A stretch of DNA of 64,000 bases, taken from the NCBI RefSeq assembly GCF_008041935.1, contig NZ_VKAC01000017.1, forward strand, positions 1 through 64,000, in the 5' to 3' direction. Position 1 is the stretch's first letter; each line of letters starts with the position of its first letter. Under the pieces are notes generated by a model. It saw only the letters and a program-made list of their open reading frames with translations. It was not told where the DNA came from and did no database searches. Source of the stretch: Quadrisphaera setariae (GTDB taxonomy: Bacteria > Actinomycetota > Actinomycetes > Actinomycetales > Quadrisphaeraceae). Shown here piece after piece: positions 8,208-19,520 of this stretch. A program made the position numbers and the translations under genes.

Positions 8208-9908
8208 GTGGCGAAACGCGGAACGCAGGGTCAGCGCGGGGGTACCACCCGGCACATCTTCGTGACCGGGGGAGTTGCTTCCTCCCTCGGAAAGGGTCTG
8301 ACGGCTTCGAGCCTCGGCCACCTCCTCCGTGGTCGCGGGCTGCGGGTCTCGATGCAGAAGCTCGACCCCTACCTCAACGTCGACCCGGGCACCATGAACC
8401 CGTTCGAGCACGGCGAGGTCTTCGTCACCGACGACGGCGCCGAGACCGACCTCGACATCGGCCACTACGAGCGCTTCCTCGGCGTGGAGCTCGACGCCGC
8501 GGCCAACGTCACCACCGGCCAGATCTACTCCACGGTGATCGCCAAGGAGCGGCGCGGGGAGTTCCTCGGTCACACCGTCCAGGTGATCCCCCACATCACC
8601 GACGAGATCGTCGAGCGGATGCGCGCCCAGGCCAAGCCCGGCCCGGACGGCGAGCCGGCGCCGGACGTCATCATCACCGAGGTCGGCGGCACCGTCGGTG
8701 ACATCGAGTCGCTGCCCTTCCTGGAGGCCGCGCGCCAGGTGCGCCAGCGGGTCGGGCGCGACAACTGCTTCTTCGTGCACGTCTCCCTGGTCCCCTACCT
8801 CGGCCCCTCCGGCGAGCTGAAGACCAAGCCCACCCAGCACTCGGTGGCCTCGCTGCGCAGCATCGGCATCCAGCCCGACGCGATCGTGCTGCGCTCGGAC
8901 CGCACCGTGCCGGAGTCGGTCAAGCGCAAGATCGCCGCGATGTGCGACGTCGACGAGGACGCCGTGGTCAACGCCGTGGACGCCGCCTCCATCTACGACA
9001 TCCCCAAGGTGCTGCACAGCGAGGGTCTGGACGCCTACGCCGTCCGCCGCCTCGACCTGCCGTTCCGCGACGTCGACTGGACCGCCTGGGACGAGCTGCT
9101 GCGCCGCGTCCACCGCCCCGCCCACACCGTGGTCCTGGCGCTGGTGGGCAAGTACATCGACCTGCCCGACGCCTACCTGTCGGTCACCGAGGCCATCCGC
9201 GCGGGCGGCATCGCCTGCGACGCGCGGATCCAGCTGCGCTGGGTCGCCTCCGACACGTGCACGACGCCGGAGGGCGCCCGCCGCGAGCTGTCCGGGGTGG
9301 ACGCGGTCTGCGTGCCGGGCGGGTTCGGGGTGCGCGGCATCGAGGGCAAGCTGGGCGCGCTGAAGTGGGCCCGCGAGAACCAGGTGCCCACCCTCGGCCT
9401 GTGCCTGGGCCTGCAGTGCATGGTCATCGAGCACGCGCGCAACGTCGCCGGCATCGAGGGCGCGTCGAGCACCGAGTTCGAGCCGGGTGCGTCCGACCCC
9501 GTCATCGCCACCATGGCCGAGCAGGAGCACATCGTCTCCGGCGACGGCGACCTCGGCGGCACCATGCGCCTGGGCCTGTACCCCGCCGTGCTCGCCGAGG
9601 GCTCCGTGGTGGCGGAGGCGTACGGCTCCACGCAGGTCTCCGAGCGGCACCGCCACCGCTACGAGGTCAACAACTCCTACCGCGGGCGCCTGGAGGAGGC
9701 GGGTCTGGTCTTCTCCGGCACCTCGCCCGACCGCGGTCTGGTCGAGTACGTCGAGCTGCCGCGCGAGGTGCACCCGTACTACGTGGGCACCCAGGCCCAC
9801 CCGGAGTTCCGCTCCCGTCCCGACCGCGCCCACCCCCTGTTCCAGGGCCTGGTGGCCGCGGCGCTGGCGCGCCAGGCCTCCGAGCGGCTGCTCGAGGTCA
9901 CCGCGTGA
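8208..9908 (+). CDS. pyrG: CTP synthase
   Basis: 566 residues. It converts UTP to CTP using ATP and glutamine. The amidoligase domain starts with [19 protein letters not shown] (P-loop near 20-33) and contains the family hallmark [19 protein letters not shown]. The C-terminal glutamine amidotransferase has the nucleophile Cys399 in GLCLGLQ and the His-Glu pair in HPEF near 531. Length matches the family. The GTG at 8208 starts right after a -10 hexamer. The stop overlaps the Nudix gene start by 4 bp. Confidence 0.97.
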   Translation: MAKRGTQGQRGGTTRHIFVTGGVASSLGKGLTASSLGHLLRGRGLRVSMQKLDPYLNVDPGTMNPFEHGEVFVTDDGAETDLDIGHYERFLGVELDAAANVTTGQIYSTVIAKERRGEFLGHTVQVIPHITDEIVERMRAQAKPGPDGEPAPDVIITEVGGTVGDIESLPFLEAARQVRQRVGRDNCFFVHVSLVPYLGPSGELKTKPTQHSVASLRSIGIQPDAIVLRSDRTVPESVKRKIAAMCDVDEDAVVNAVDAASIYDIPKVLHSEGLDAYAVRRLDLPFRDVDWTAWDELLRRVHRPAHTVVLALVGKYIDLPDAYLSVTEAIRAGGIACDARIQLRWVASDTCTTPEGARRELSGVDAVCVPGGFGVRGIEGKLGALKWARENQVPTLGLCLGLQCMVIEHARNVAGIEGASSTEFEPGASDPVIATMAEQEHIVSGDGDLGGTMRLGLYPAVLAEGSVVAEAYGSTQVSERHRHRYEVNNSYRGRLEEAGLVFSGTSPDRGLVEYVELPREVHPYYVGTQAHPEFRSRPDRAHPLFQGLVAAALARQASERLLEVTA

Positions 9909-10618
9909 GCGCAGCGGGTGCTGTGAGCGGTGGCGCCGGCGTGCCGGCCAGCGCCACGGCCGGAGCCTCGGGGGCGCCGCGCGACGAGCTGGTCACCGCA
10001 GCCCCTCGCACCAGCGAGGTGGTGCACCGCGGGTACGTGTGGGACCTGGTCCGCGACGTCGTCACCCTCGACGGCGTCGAGGGCGGGGCGCTGGGCTCCG
10101 GCACGGTGACGCGCGAGCTGCTGCGCCACCCCGGCGCGGTCGGGGTGCTGGCCCTGGACGACGACGAGCGCATCCTCCTCGTCCGCCAGTACCGCCACCC
10201 CGTCGAGCACCTGCTGTGGGAGCTGCCGGCCGGTCTGCTCGACGTGGCGGGGGAGCCGCCGCACCTGGCGGCGGCCCGGGAGCTGGCCGAGGAGGCCGAC
10301 CTGCGCGCCGGCTCGTACTACGTGCTGCTCGACTGGTTCCTGTCTCCGGGTGGGTCCGACGAGGCGTTCCGGCTCTTCCTCGCCCGCGACCTCTCGCCGG
10401 TGCCCGAGTCCGAGCGGCACCGGCGCACCGACGAGGAGGCGGGGATGGTCTCCACCTGGGTGCCGCTGGAGGCCGCGCGCGACGCCGTGCTCGCGGGCGA
10501 CCTGAACAGCCCCAGCCTCGTGGCGGGCGTCCTGGCGGCGTGGACGGCGCGCGAGCGCGGCTGGTCCGAGCTGCGCGCTCTCGACGCGCCGTGGCCCCAG
10601 CACCGGGCCTACCGTTAG
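9905..10618 (+). CDS. Nudix hydrolase (ADP-ribose pyrophosphatase-like)
   Basis: 237 residues; the GTG at 9905 overlaps the pyrG stop. The Nudix box runs from about 110 to 133 ([10 protein letters not shown], then [12 protein letters not shown]) and supplies the metal-binding glutamates. The preceding VRQYRHP and ELPAG motifs are characteristic of ADP-ribose pyrophosphatases. The first 40 residues are a Gly/Ala/Ser-rich extension. It likely hydrolyses ADP-ribose to AMP and ribose-5-phosphate. Coupling to pyrG is common in actinobacteria. Confidence 0.9.
   Translation: MSAAGAVSGGAGVPASATAGASGAPRDELVTAAPRTSEVVHRGYVWDLVRDVVTLDGVEGGALGSGTVTRELLRHPGAVGVLALDDDERILLVRQYRHPVEHLLWELPAGLLDVAGEPPHLAAARELAEEADLRAGSYYVLLDWFLSPGGSDEAFRLFLARDLSPVPESERHRRTDEEAGMVSTWVPLEAARDAVLAGDLNSPSLVAGVLAAWTARERGWSELRALDAPWPQHRAYR
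10610..10615 (+). promoter_or_regulatory. -10-like TACCGT at the end of the Nudix gene
   Basis: TACCGT lies in the last codons of the Nudix gene and ends 7 nt before the ATG at 10623. It could drive a leaderless transcript for the following gene, in addition to read-through from pyrG. Confidence 0.45.
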
Positions 10619-10622
10619 CCCC

Positions 10623-11363
10623 ATGCCGCTGCTGCGCCGTTCCAAGACCGAGGACTCCGCCGCCGACCAGGCCATCGCGCGCGCGTCCGACGACGCCGAC
10701 CGCGGCCGCCTGTCGCAGGCGGCCACCCAGCTGGTGCGCCGCCTGGTCGACCTGGGCATCGACGGCGCCGGACCGCTGCCGCCGGCCGCCGAGGCCGCGG
10801 AGTCCGCCCGGCGCAAGCGCTCCGACGTCGAGGACGCCATCGACGCGCTGGTCTCCTCCTCCACCCGGTCGGCCGCGGTGGGCGGGTTCGTCACCGGCCT
10901 CGGCGGTTTCGTCACCCTCCCGGTGGCGCTTCCCGCCAACCTCCTGGGCTACTACGTCATCGCCACCCGCACCGTGGCGGGGACCGCCGCGCTGCGCGGG
11001 TACGACCTGTCCTCCGAGGAGGTCCGCTCAGCGGTCCTGCTGGTGCTGGCTGACGAGGACGGCGGGGCGCTGCTGGCCAAGTTCGGCCTGGCGGGCCCTG
11101 GCGGACTCGTCACCCGGCTGGCCCGCAAGCAGCTCGCGGGCCCCGGCCTGGCCGTGCTCAACAAGGCCATCGGCTTCCAGCTGCTCTCCCGGCTCGGCCG
11201 CTCCAGCCTGTCGCGCCTGGGCCGCGGTCTGCCACTGGCCGGTGGTCTGCTCGGTGCCGGGCTCGACGCGTACTCGCTGCGCCGCACCGCCAAGGCGGCC
11301 CGCGCGGCGTTCCCGCTGCGCCGCGGCGGGGCGGGTGAGGTCACGGGGGGAGCGGGCCGGTGA
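10623..11363 (+). CDS. EcsC-family-like protein
   Basis: 246 residues. An acidic and basic N-terminal helical region leads to a Gly-rich hydrophobic segment near 80-120 (VGGFVTGLGGFVTLPVALPA, then LLGYYVIATRT) and a second one near 190-215 (LGRGLPLAGGLLGAGLDAYS). This glycine-rich hydrophobic arrangement resembles the EcsC family, whose biochemical role is poorly known (EcsC sits with an ABC transporter in Bacillus). It probably associates with membranes. The stop overlaps the DUF1232 start by 4 bp. Confidence 0.65.
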   Translation: MPLLRRSKTEDSAADQAIARASDDADRGRLSQAATQLVRRLVDLGIDGAGPLPPAAEAAESARRKRSDVEDAIDALVSSSTRSAAVGGFVTGLGGFVTLPVALPANLLGYYVIATRTVAGTAALRGYDLSSEEVRSAVLLVLADEDGGALLAKFGLAGPGGLVTRLARKQLAGPGLAVLNKAIGFQLLSRLGRSSLSRLGRGLPLAGGLLGAGLDAYSLRRTAKAARAAFPLRRGGAGEVTGGAGR

Positions 11364-11785
11364 GCCCGACCGGGCTCGGACCGGAGCGCAGCGCACCGGG
11401 CGCCGCCCGGGCCCTTTGGACGGCGATGCGCCGCGGACGGGTCCGCGGTGGCCCGCGCACCTCGGCGGTGATCACCAGCCTGCCGCGCCTCGTGCCCGCC
11501 GTGCTGGCGGGGCGCTACACGGGCTGCTCCCGCGGCCGGCTGCTGCTCATCGCGGGGGCCGCCGCGTACGTCGCGTCCCCGGTGGACCTGCTCCCCGAGG
11601 GGCTGCTCGGCCCGATCGGCCTGGCGGACGACGCCGCGGTGCTGGCCTGGCTGGCCGGAGCGCTGCTGTCCGAAGGGCAGGCGTTCCTGGCCTGGGAGCA
11701 GCAGCGTCCGCCGGCGGAGGCCCGCCCGCGCTGGCGCGGACGCCGCGGTCGTCCGGAGGTCGTCCCCGGGGACGTCGTCGGCTGA
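11360..11785 (+). CDS. DUF1232 (YkvA-type) small membrane protein
   Basis: 141 residues. The family core is residues 60-105: a hydrophobic helix, then YVASPVDLLPEGLLG and GLADDAAVLAWLAGAL, matching the DUF1232 pattern of Y-x-x-SPxDLxP followed by DDA. The function is unknown; members are predicted membrane-associated. It starts at a GTG overlapping the EcsC-like gene, so the pair is probably co-produced and may work together at the membrane. Confidence 0.85.
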   Translation: MSPTGLGPERSAPGAARALWTAMRRGRVRGGPRTSAVITSLPRLVPAVLAGRYTGCSRGRLLLIAGAAAYVASPVDLLPEGLLGPIGLADDAAVLAWLAGALLSEGQAFLAWEQQRPPAEARPRWRGRRGRPEVVPGDVVG

Positions 11786-11933
11786 GGCCGACTCCCGCTC
11801 GGCGTCCGTCGTCCTGTCTCGCGCAGTTCGTCGTGCGCCCACAGGGCGACGAGCAGCACAGCCCGCGGGGCAGCCGTCCACAGGAGGCGTCCGAGGGCGG
11901 CGCGGTGACCGCACCCCCGGCCACGGTGGACCC

Positions 11934-13136
11934 GTGGAGCCAGCCCAGCAGCCCGGACGCAGCGTCATCAGGAGCAGCAGCCCCTTCGAGGTGCTCGCCC
12001 TCGCCGAGAGCACCCTCGGATTCCGCCCGCGCGAGAGCCTCCTGGTGGTCGGCCTGAGAGGCCCGCGGTGGCGCACCGGCCTCGTCGCCAGGGTGGACGT
12101 CGCCGCGGCGGACGAGCCGGAGGTGGTGGGCTCGCTGGTCCACCACCTGCTCGCCGACGGAGCCGGCCGGTGCTTCGTCGCACTGGTCACCGACGCAGGC
12201 GGAGCACCGGTGGAGCGGGGCCGCCGGAGGCTCACGCTGGTGCCTCCGCCTCGCGGTCCGCAGGACGAGGACGCCCACCCCGCCGGGCCGCGAGGGCTCC
12301 TGGGGCTGCCGGGGGCCGACCGCGCTGAGCGCGTCTGCGCGGCGCTGGTGGCCGCCGGGATCGAGCCCGAGCCGTGGCTGGTGCACCGCGGCCGGCTCTA
12401 CTCCTACTCCTGCGACCTGTCCTGCTGCCCTCGGGACGGCCTCCCGTTGGACCGCGTGGCCTCCACCCGCGTGGCGGCCGAGGCGGTCCTCGCCGGGCGC
12501 GTGGTCACCGCGGACCGCGAGGGGTGGGAACGAGGTCTGCGCCGCGCCGTCGCCGCCGCGGGCACCGGCGGCGCGGGAGGTCCGGGAGGTCCGGGCGGCC
12601 CGCACGAGCCGGACGAGGCGGGGGACGCCGCCGTGGCCAGCGCCCTGGCGGGCCTTGACCGCCGCCGCCGACCCGCCTCCCCGGACGTCCGCCGCACCTG
12701 GCGCCGCGTGCTGGCCGCGGAGGAGGCAGCCCCCGGCGCCGTCCTGCGCCTCGACGCCGCCGACGCCGCCCTGCTGCTGGACGGCCTCACCAGGCTCCCG
12801 CTGCGCGACCACCTGCTCGCTGCCGCGGTGCCGCAGGCCCTGCCCGAGCTGGCCCGGTCCGGCACGCCCCTCGTCGACCCCGGAGCCGCTCTCGCGGTGC
12901 TCCAGCAGCTCGCACGCCGAGCGCCGCTGCGCTGGCGGGCCGCCGCGACGGGCTGCGCCGCCTACGTCGCGTGGTGCACGGGGGCGGCGCCAGCGGCGGG
13001 CGTGTGGGCCGAGGCCGCTCTGGAGCTCGACCCCGAGCACTCGCTCTCGGCCCTCGTCCTGCAGGCGGTGAGCATCGGGATGCCGCCGCCGGGCCGAGAG
13101 CGGGCCACCGGGGCCGGTGGCCCCGGACACCGCTGA
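11934..13136 (+). CDS. DUF4192-family protein
   Basis: 400 residues. The N-terminus (SSPFEVLALAESTLGFRPRE, then SLLVVGLRG) is the hallmark of DUF4192, an actinobacterial family of unknown function often used as a regulator-like or housekeeping marker. The C-terminal third is helical with a TPR-like end (GVWAEAALELDPEHSLSALV). The GTG at 11934 has no ribosome binding site, but CACGGT (xAnnnT) lies 6 nt upstream, consistent with a leaderless start. The 148 bp before it hold no gene. Confidence 0.85.
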   Translation: MEPAQQPGRSVIRSSSPFEVLALAESTLGFRPRESLLVVGLRGPRWRTGLVARVDVAAADEPEVVGSLVHHLLADGAGRCFVALVTDAGGAPVERGRRRLTLVPPPRGPQDEDAHPAGPRGLLGLPGADRAERVCAALVAAGIEPEPWLVHRGRLYSYSCDLSCCPRDGLPLDRVASTRVAAEAVLAGRVVTADREGWERGLRRAVAAAGTGGAGGPGGPGGPHEPDEAGDAAVASALAGLDRRRRPASPDVRRTWRRVLAAEEAAPGAVLRLDAADAALLLDGLTRLPLRDHLLAAAVPQALPELARSGTPLVDPGAALAVLQQLARRAPLRWRAAATGCAAYVAWCTGAAPAAGVWAEAALELDPEHSLSALVLQAVSIGMPPPGRERATGAGGPGHR

Positions 13137-13194
13137 AGGGGTGGCGGAGGCGTCCAGATGCTGAGACGAGGTGGAGTGCCGCTGCAGCGCTGCC

Positions 13195-13200
13195 TATCCT
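13195..13200 (+). promoter_or_regulatory. -10 element TATCCT for the SAM riboswitch and metYX
   Basis: TATCCT is a good -10 match. It sits 7 nt upstream of the first paired base of the riboswitch, so transcription should begin almost exactly at the aptamer. Confidence 0.6.
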
Positions 13201-13204
13201 CCGA

Positions 13205-13325
13205 GCAGGTCATGAGCGCCAGCGACAAGCCCCGGCTCGCTGGCCGGCAACCCCCGCCCGCGGTGGGGTGCCCCGGGTGATGACCTGGCCGCTCCCCGTC
13301 CGGGGAAGCGGCAAGCGCGGGCCAC
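13205..13325 (+). promoter_or_regulatory. SAM-IV riboswitch
   Basis: The outer stem pairs AGGTCAT (13207-13213) with ATGACCT (13280-13286). The core contains TCATGAGCGCCAGCGACAAG, the CCCCGGCTCGCTGGCCGGCA arm, and GGTGGGGTGCCCCGGGTGAT, all typical of actinobacterial SAM-IV aptamers. It is followed by the small GC hairpin (CCCCGTCCGGGG) and CGGCAAGCGCGGG, expected for the SAM-IV 3' pseudoknot part. It lies in the leader of metY-metX, where high S-adenosylmethionine should shut off methionine synthesis. Family assignment is by eye. Confidence 0.82.
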
Positions 13326-13382
13326 GGGCCCGACGGGCCGTCGGCTCGTCGCGCCCTGGCCCTGAGGTCAGGGGAGTCTCCT

Positions 13383-14692
<1,310 letters not shown>

Positions 14693-14696
<4 letters not shown>

Positions 14697-15877
14697 GCGC
14701 CGCCGCCCGCGGGCAGGGCCAGCAACCTCCGGCAGCCGGCCCGGGGACCCGGGAGCAGCAGCTCCCGGTCTCCGGCGGCTGGCGCGAGGGCGACCCGGTC
14801 GGCGACCGCCTGTTCGCCGACCTCGGCCCCCTGGCGCTGGAGGGCGGAGGGTCCTTGCCCGCGGTGCGGCTCGCCTACGAGACCTGGGGCCGCCTGAGCG
14901 CGGCCCGGGACAACGCGGTGCTCATCTGCCACGCCCTGACCGCTGACAGCCACGTCGTCGGTGGGGCGGGGCCAGGGCACCCCACGCCGGGCTGGTGGTC
15001 GGAGCTGGTGGGCCCCGGGCTCGCCATCGACACCGACCGCTGGTTCGTCGTCGCCCCCAACGTGCTCGGGGGCTGCCAGGGGAGCACCGGCCCCTCGTCC
15101 ACCGCCCCCGACGGACGCCCGTGGGGGAGCCGCTTCCCCTACGTCACCATCCGCGACCAGGTGGCCGCCGAGGCGGCCCTGGCCGACGTCCTGGGCGTGC
15201 GGCGCTGGGCCGCCGTGGTCGGCGGGTCCATGGGGGGGATGCGGGCCGTCGAGCACGCGGTCACCCACCCCGAGCGCGTGGAGCGGCTGCTCGCCGTGGC
15301 CACCACGGCCCGGGCGACCGCGGACCAGATCGCCTGGTGCGCCCCGCAGCTGGCAGCGGTGCGCTCCGACCCGGGCTGGAGCGGCGGCGACTACCACGAC
15401 GCCGCCCCGGGGCAGGGCCCGCACCGCGGGCTCGGGCTGGCGCGCATGGTCGCCCACACGACCTACCGGTCCGCGGCCGAGCTCGACGCGCGCTTCGGGC
15501 GGTCAGCCCAGCCGGGGGAGCAGCCCCTGGGCGGCGGCGGGCGGTTCGCGGTGGAGTCCTACCTGCAGCACCACGCCGACAAGCTGGTCCGCCGCTTCGA
15601 CGCGGGGTCCTACGTGGTGCTCACCGAGGCGATGAACAGCCACGACGTCGGCCGCGGTCGGGGCGGCACCCAGGCGGCGCTGTCCCGGGTCACCGCGCGC
15701 ACCCGCGTGGTGGCCGTCGACACCGACCGCCTCTACCCGGTCTCCCTGTCCGAGGAGCTCGCCGACGGGGTGCCCGGCGCCGAGCTGGACGTGGTCGCCT
15801 CCCCGTACGGCCACGACGGGTTCCTCATCGAGAGCGAGGCCATCGCCAAGGTGGCGGGGGAGCTCTTCGCCCCCTGA
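14693..15877 (+). CDS. metX: Homoserine O-acetyltransferase
   Basis: 394 residues, alpha/beta-hydrolase fold. It acetylates homoserine with acetyl-CoA and so feeds MetY. Motifs are LAYETWGRL, ICHALTADSHV, NVLGGCQGSTGP, the nucleophile Ser179 in GGSMGGM, the Asp in AVDTDRLYP, and the terminal His in YGHDGFL. The first 40 residues are non-conserved. The ATG start overlaps the metY stop (ATGA), so both genes share the riboswitch-controlled mRNA. Confidence 0.94.
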
Positions 15878-15879
15878 GC

Positions 15880-15908
15880 AGCGCGCACCCCGGGTCGGGG
15901 CGCGCGCT
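15880..15908 (+). terminator. Hairpin terminator after metX
   Basis: AGCGCGC at 15880-15886 pairs with GCGCGCT at 15902-15908, with four more C-G pairs inside after one mismatch. It begins three bases after the metX stop. Confidence 0.65.
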
Positions 15909-16009
15909 GGTGCGCACCCCGGCGGGCGGGGTGGGTAGGTTCGCCTCCACGGCGAGACGCGCCGTGTCCGTCAGCTGCCCGTCAGCGGCGGGGGAGCGAT
16001 GGGGGTGCG

Positions 16010-16372
16010 ATGGCGGTCGTCGTGGGCTTCGCCGGGACCGACGAGGGGCGGGCCGCGCTGGCCCGGGCCGAGCAGGAGGCGTCCCTGCGGGGCACCTCGC
16101 TGCTGGTGGTCGACACCGGCCGGGAGCCGACCCCGGCCGCCGAGCTGGAGGCCGCGCTGGGCTCGCTGGAGGTCGAGCACCAGCTCGTGCCGCCGGGCCC
16201 CCTGCGCGACGCCGCGGAGGAGGTCATCACCGCGGCGGAGGGCGCCGAGCTGGTGGTCATCGGTCTGCGTCGCCGCTCGAGCGTCGGCAAGCTCATCCTC
16301 GGCGCCAACGCCACGCGGATCCTGCTCGAGGCGCCCTGCCCGGTGATCACCGTCAAGCCCGCGGCGTCCTGA
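16010..16372 (+). CDS. Universal stress protein (UspA family)
   Basis: 120 residues, a single Usp domain. It begins AVVVGFAGTDEGRAALARA and ends with the ATP-binding signature: GLRRRSSVGKLILGANATRI followed by LLEAPCPVITVKP. The G-2x-G-9x-G-(S/T/N) pattern is met by GLRRRSSVGK and GANAT, suggesting an ATP-binding member. It is somewhat shorter than the usual 140 residues. It stands alone between two hairpin terminators. Confidence 0.9.
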   Translation: MAVVVGFAGTDEGRAALARAEQEASLRGTSLLVVDTGREPTPAAELEAALGSLEVEHQLVPPGPLRDAAEEVITAAEGAELVVIGLRRRSSVGKLILGANATRILLEAPCPVITVKPAAS

Positions 16373-16406
16373 GGCGCTCCCGCCCCGCCCCGTACCGCGC
16401 TCGTCC

Positions 16407-16441
16407 CGAGGGCCCCGGCAGCACCGCTGCCGGGGCCCTCG
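16407..16441 (+). terminator. Hairpin terminator after the Usp gene
   Basis: Perfect 16-bp stem (CGAGGGCCCCGGCAGC with its complement at 16426-16441) and a 3-nt loop. Confidence 0.85.
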
Positions 16442-16699
16442 GCGCGTCCGGGCGCGCTCGGGCCGGGTCCGAGGTGCGCATCCGCCGTGGGGGGACGTGG
16501 GGCCGGACGGGGGGCGGTGCGGGCGGGGTGGTGCCGGGGGCGCCCCCGGCGTGGCAGAATGCTTGCCAAGGTCCTCGGCGACGCATGCCCTGTTCCGGTC
16601 AGACCCGGGAAGCAGGACGGCACCCCGGGCGTTGTGAACCCTGTCAGGGCGGCGTGACCGCCCCTCAGTCCGAGATCCGCAGTCGACGAAAGGCAGTCC
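16442..16699 (+). other. Upstream region of the sigma factor gene; no gene seen
   Basis: With the preceding terminator this makes a 327-bp gap without a coding sequence. It holds a perfect 18-bp palindrome (GCCGGGGGCGCCCCCGGC, 16533-16550) followed at once by TGGCAGAATGCTTGCC, a possible promoter or operator. It then holds about 130 bp that would be the rpoD leader, containing GTGAACCCTGTCAGGGC and other short pairing segments. No ORF with coding character or known RNA family was recognised. Confidence 0.5.
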
Positions 16700-18388
<1,689 letters not shown>

Positions 18389-18404
18389 GGTCTGCCGACG
18401 GGCA

Positions 18405-18445
18405 CGAAGAGGCCCCCTCCCGGACACCGGGAGGGGGCCTCTTCG
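18405..18445. terminator. Terminator between rpoD and the opposing DUF456 gene
   Basis: Perfect 19-bp stem (18405-18423 with 18427-18445) and a 3-nt loop, 16 bp after the rpoD stop. It can serve both strands, because the gene on the other strand ends at 18537. Confidence 0.9.
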
Positions 18446-18536
18446 CTGTGGTGCGGGACTCGTCGCCGTCGGGGGTCCGCCCGGGGTCGGCCCCCGCTGA
18501 TGGGGCCTCAGGACGCGTGCCGGGGAGCCAGAGCGG

Positions 18537-19022
18537 TCAGGAGGCGGCGTTGTACGCCGCCACGACCCACACGGTGGTGGCCACGAGGGCGAGGAGCAGC
18601 TCGACCCCGATGGACAGCAGCACGGTCTTCAGCGCCAGCCGCGTCGAGCGCCAGGACGGCTCGCCGAACCCCAGGCGTCCGGCCTCGGCGAGGTACAGCC
18701 CCACGCAGAAGCCGACCACCAGGCCGACCACGGGGATCACGAAGATCCCCACGACTCCGGCCAGGGCTCCGATGACGAGCGAGCGCGTCGGGACCCCGGC
18801 CGCGAGCAGCCGCTTCCCGGTCCAGACGTAGGAGGTGCCCCAGCCGACGGCCAGCAGCACCGCGGCGGCCGCGAAGACCAGCCAGCCTCCGAGCGTGCCC
18901 TGGGCGATCGCCCAGATGAGCACGCCGAGGCCCACGAGCAGGCTGCCGGGCAGGACCGGCAGCACGATGCCCGCCAGCCCCACGACGACGAGAGCGCCGG
19001 CGACGAGCGTGATCACGCTCAT
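18537..19022 (-). CDS. DUF456 membrane protein
   Basis: 161 residues with four or five hydrophobic segments. The N-terminus (VVVGLAGIVLPVLPGSLLVG) and a glycine-rich repeat near 80-110 (VGIFVIPVVGLVVGFCVGLY then LAEAG) match DUF456, a small membrane family whose two halves contain GxxGxxxPxxPG-like and glycine-zipper segments. The function is unknown. It starts 28 bp after the DUF7455 gene on the same strand, with GAGGG eight bases before the ATG. Confidence 0.85.
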   Translation of the reverse strand: MSVITLVAGALVVVGLAGIVLPVLPGSLLVGLGVLIWAIAQGTLGGWLVFAAAAVLLAVGWGTSYVWTGKRLLAAGVPTRSLVIGALAGVVGIFVIPVVGLVVGFCVGLYLAEAGRLGFGEPSWRSTRLALKTVLLSIGVELLLALVATTVWVVAAYNAAS

Positions 19023-19050
19023 CGCCGGCGCCCTCGGGCGCGGTGGGGGG

Positions 19051-19275
19051 TCAGTGCTCCCCGTCCGGCGCGATGGCCGGTGCGGTCAGCCGATCGGACT
19101 GGTCGTGGATCTCGGCGGCTACCTCGCGCAGCCTGGCGGAGTGCTCCCGGCCGTGGTGCGCGCAGAACAGCAGCTCGCCGCCGGTGGCCAGCAGGACGCG
19201 CACGTAGGCCTGCGCCCCACAGCGGTCGCACCGCTCGGCGGCGGTGATGGGCGGAGTCGTCAGGACAGCGGTCAC
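19051..19275 (-). CDS. Small zinc-ribbon-like protein (DUF7455 type)
   Basis: 74 residues. The GTG at 19275 is preceded by GGAAGGGG, so the longer in-frame reading is not used. The core is CDRCGAQAYVRVLLATGG followed by ELLFCAHHGREH: two Cys, then Cys-x-His-His, likely one zinc site. The rest is a short helical tail. Such proteins sit between rpoD and parE in many actinobacteria. The function is unknown. It probably forms an operon with the DUF456 gene downstream. Confidence 0.82.
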   Translation of the reverse strand: MTAVLTTPPITAAERCDRCGAQAYVRVLLATGGELLFCAHHGREHSARLREVAAEIHDQSDRLTAPAIAPDGEH

Positions 19276-19508
19276 TGTGGCCCCTTCCGAGTGCCTCGTG
19301 GTCCGGGTGGTGCCCCGGACCGTTGCTGGACGCCGGATGGCGTCCACCAGACTCAGCATCGAACCACGCCCCGCTGCTTCCCGGCGGTCGGAACCAACCC
19401 TTTCGCCGTGCGCGTAACACGTCCGGCTGACGCCCAGCCGGACGCCCCCCCCCGCGCGGCAGGCGGAGGACCACGGCGGAAGCCCACCGCGGTGTCGGTG
19501 GGCGTCGT

Positions 19509-19514
19509 TACCCT
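19509..19514 (+). promoter_or_regulatory. -10 element TACCCT for leaderless parE
   Basis: TACCCT ends 6 nt upstream of the GTG at 19521. A GGAG overlaps the start and is too close to act as a ribosome binding site. Confidence 0.55.
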
Positions 19515-19520
19515 CCTGGA

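Noticed and set aside
16580-16665. SRP (4.5S) RNA-like words such as CCGGTCAGACCCGGGAAGCAGG and GTGAACCCTGTCAGG in two places upstream of rpoD
   Set aside because: The invariant SRP loop GGTCAGG-CCGGAAGG-AGCAGCC is not present in order, and no SRP-type hairpin can be drawn, so this is treated as leader sequence.
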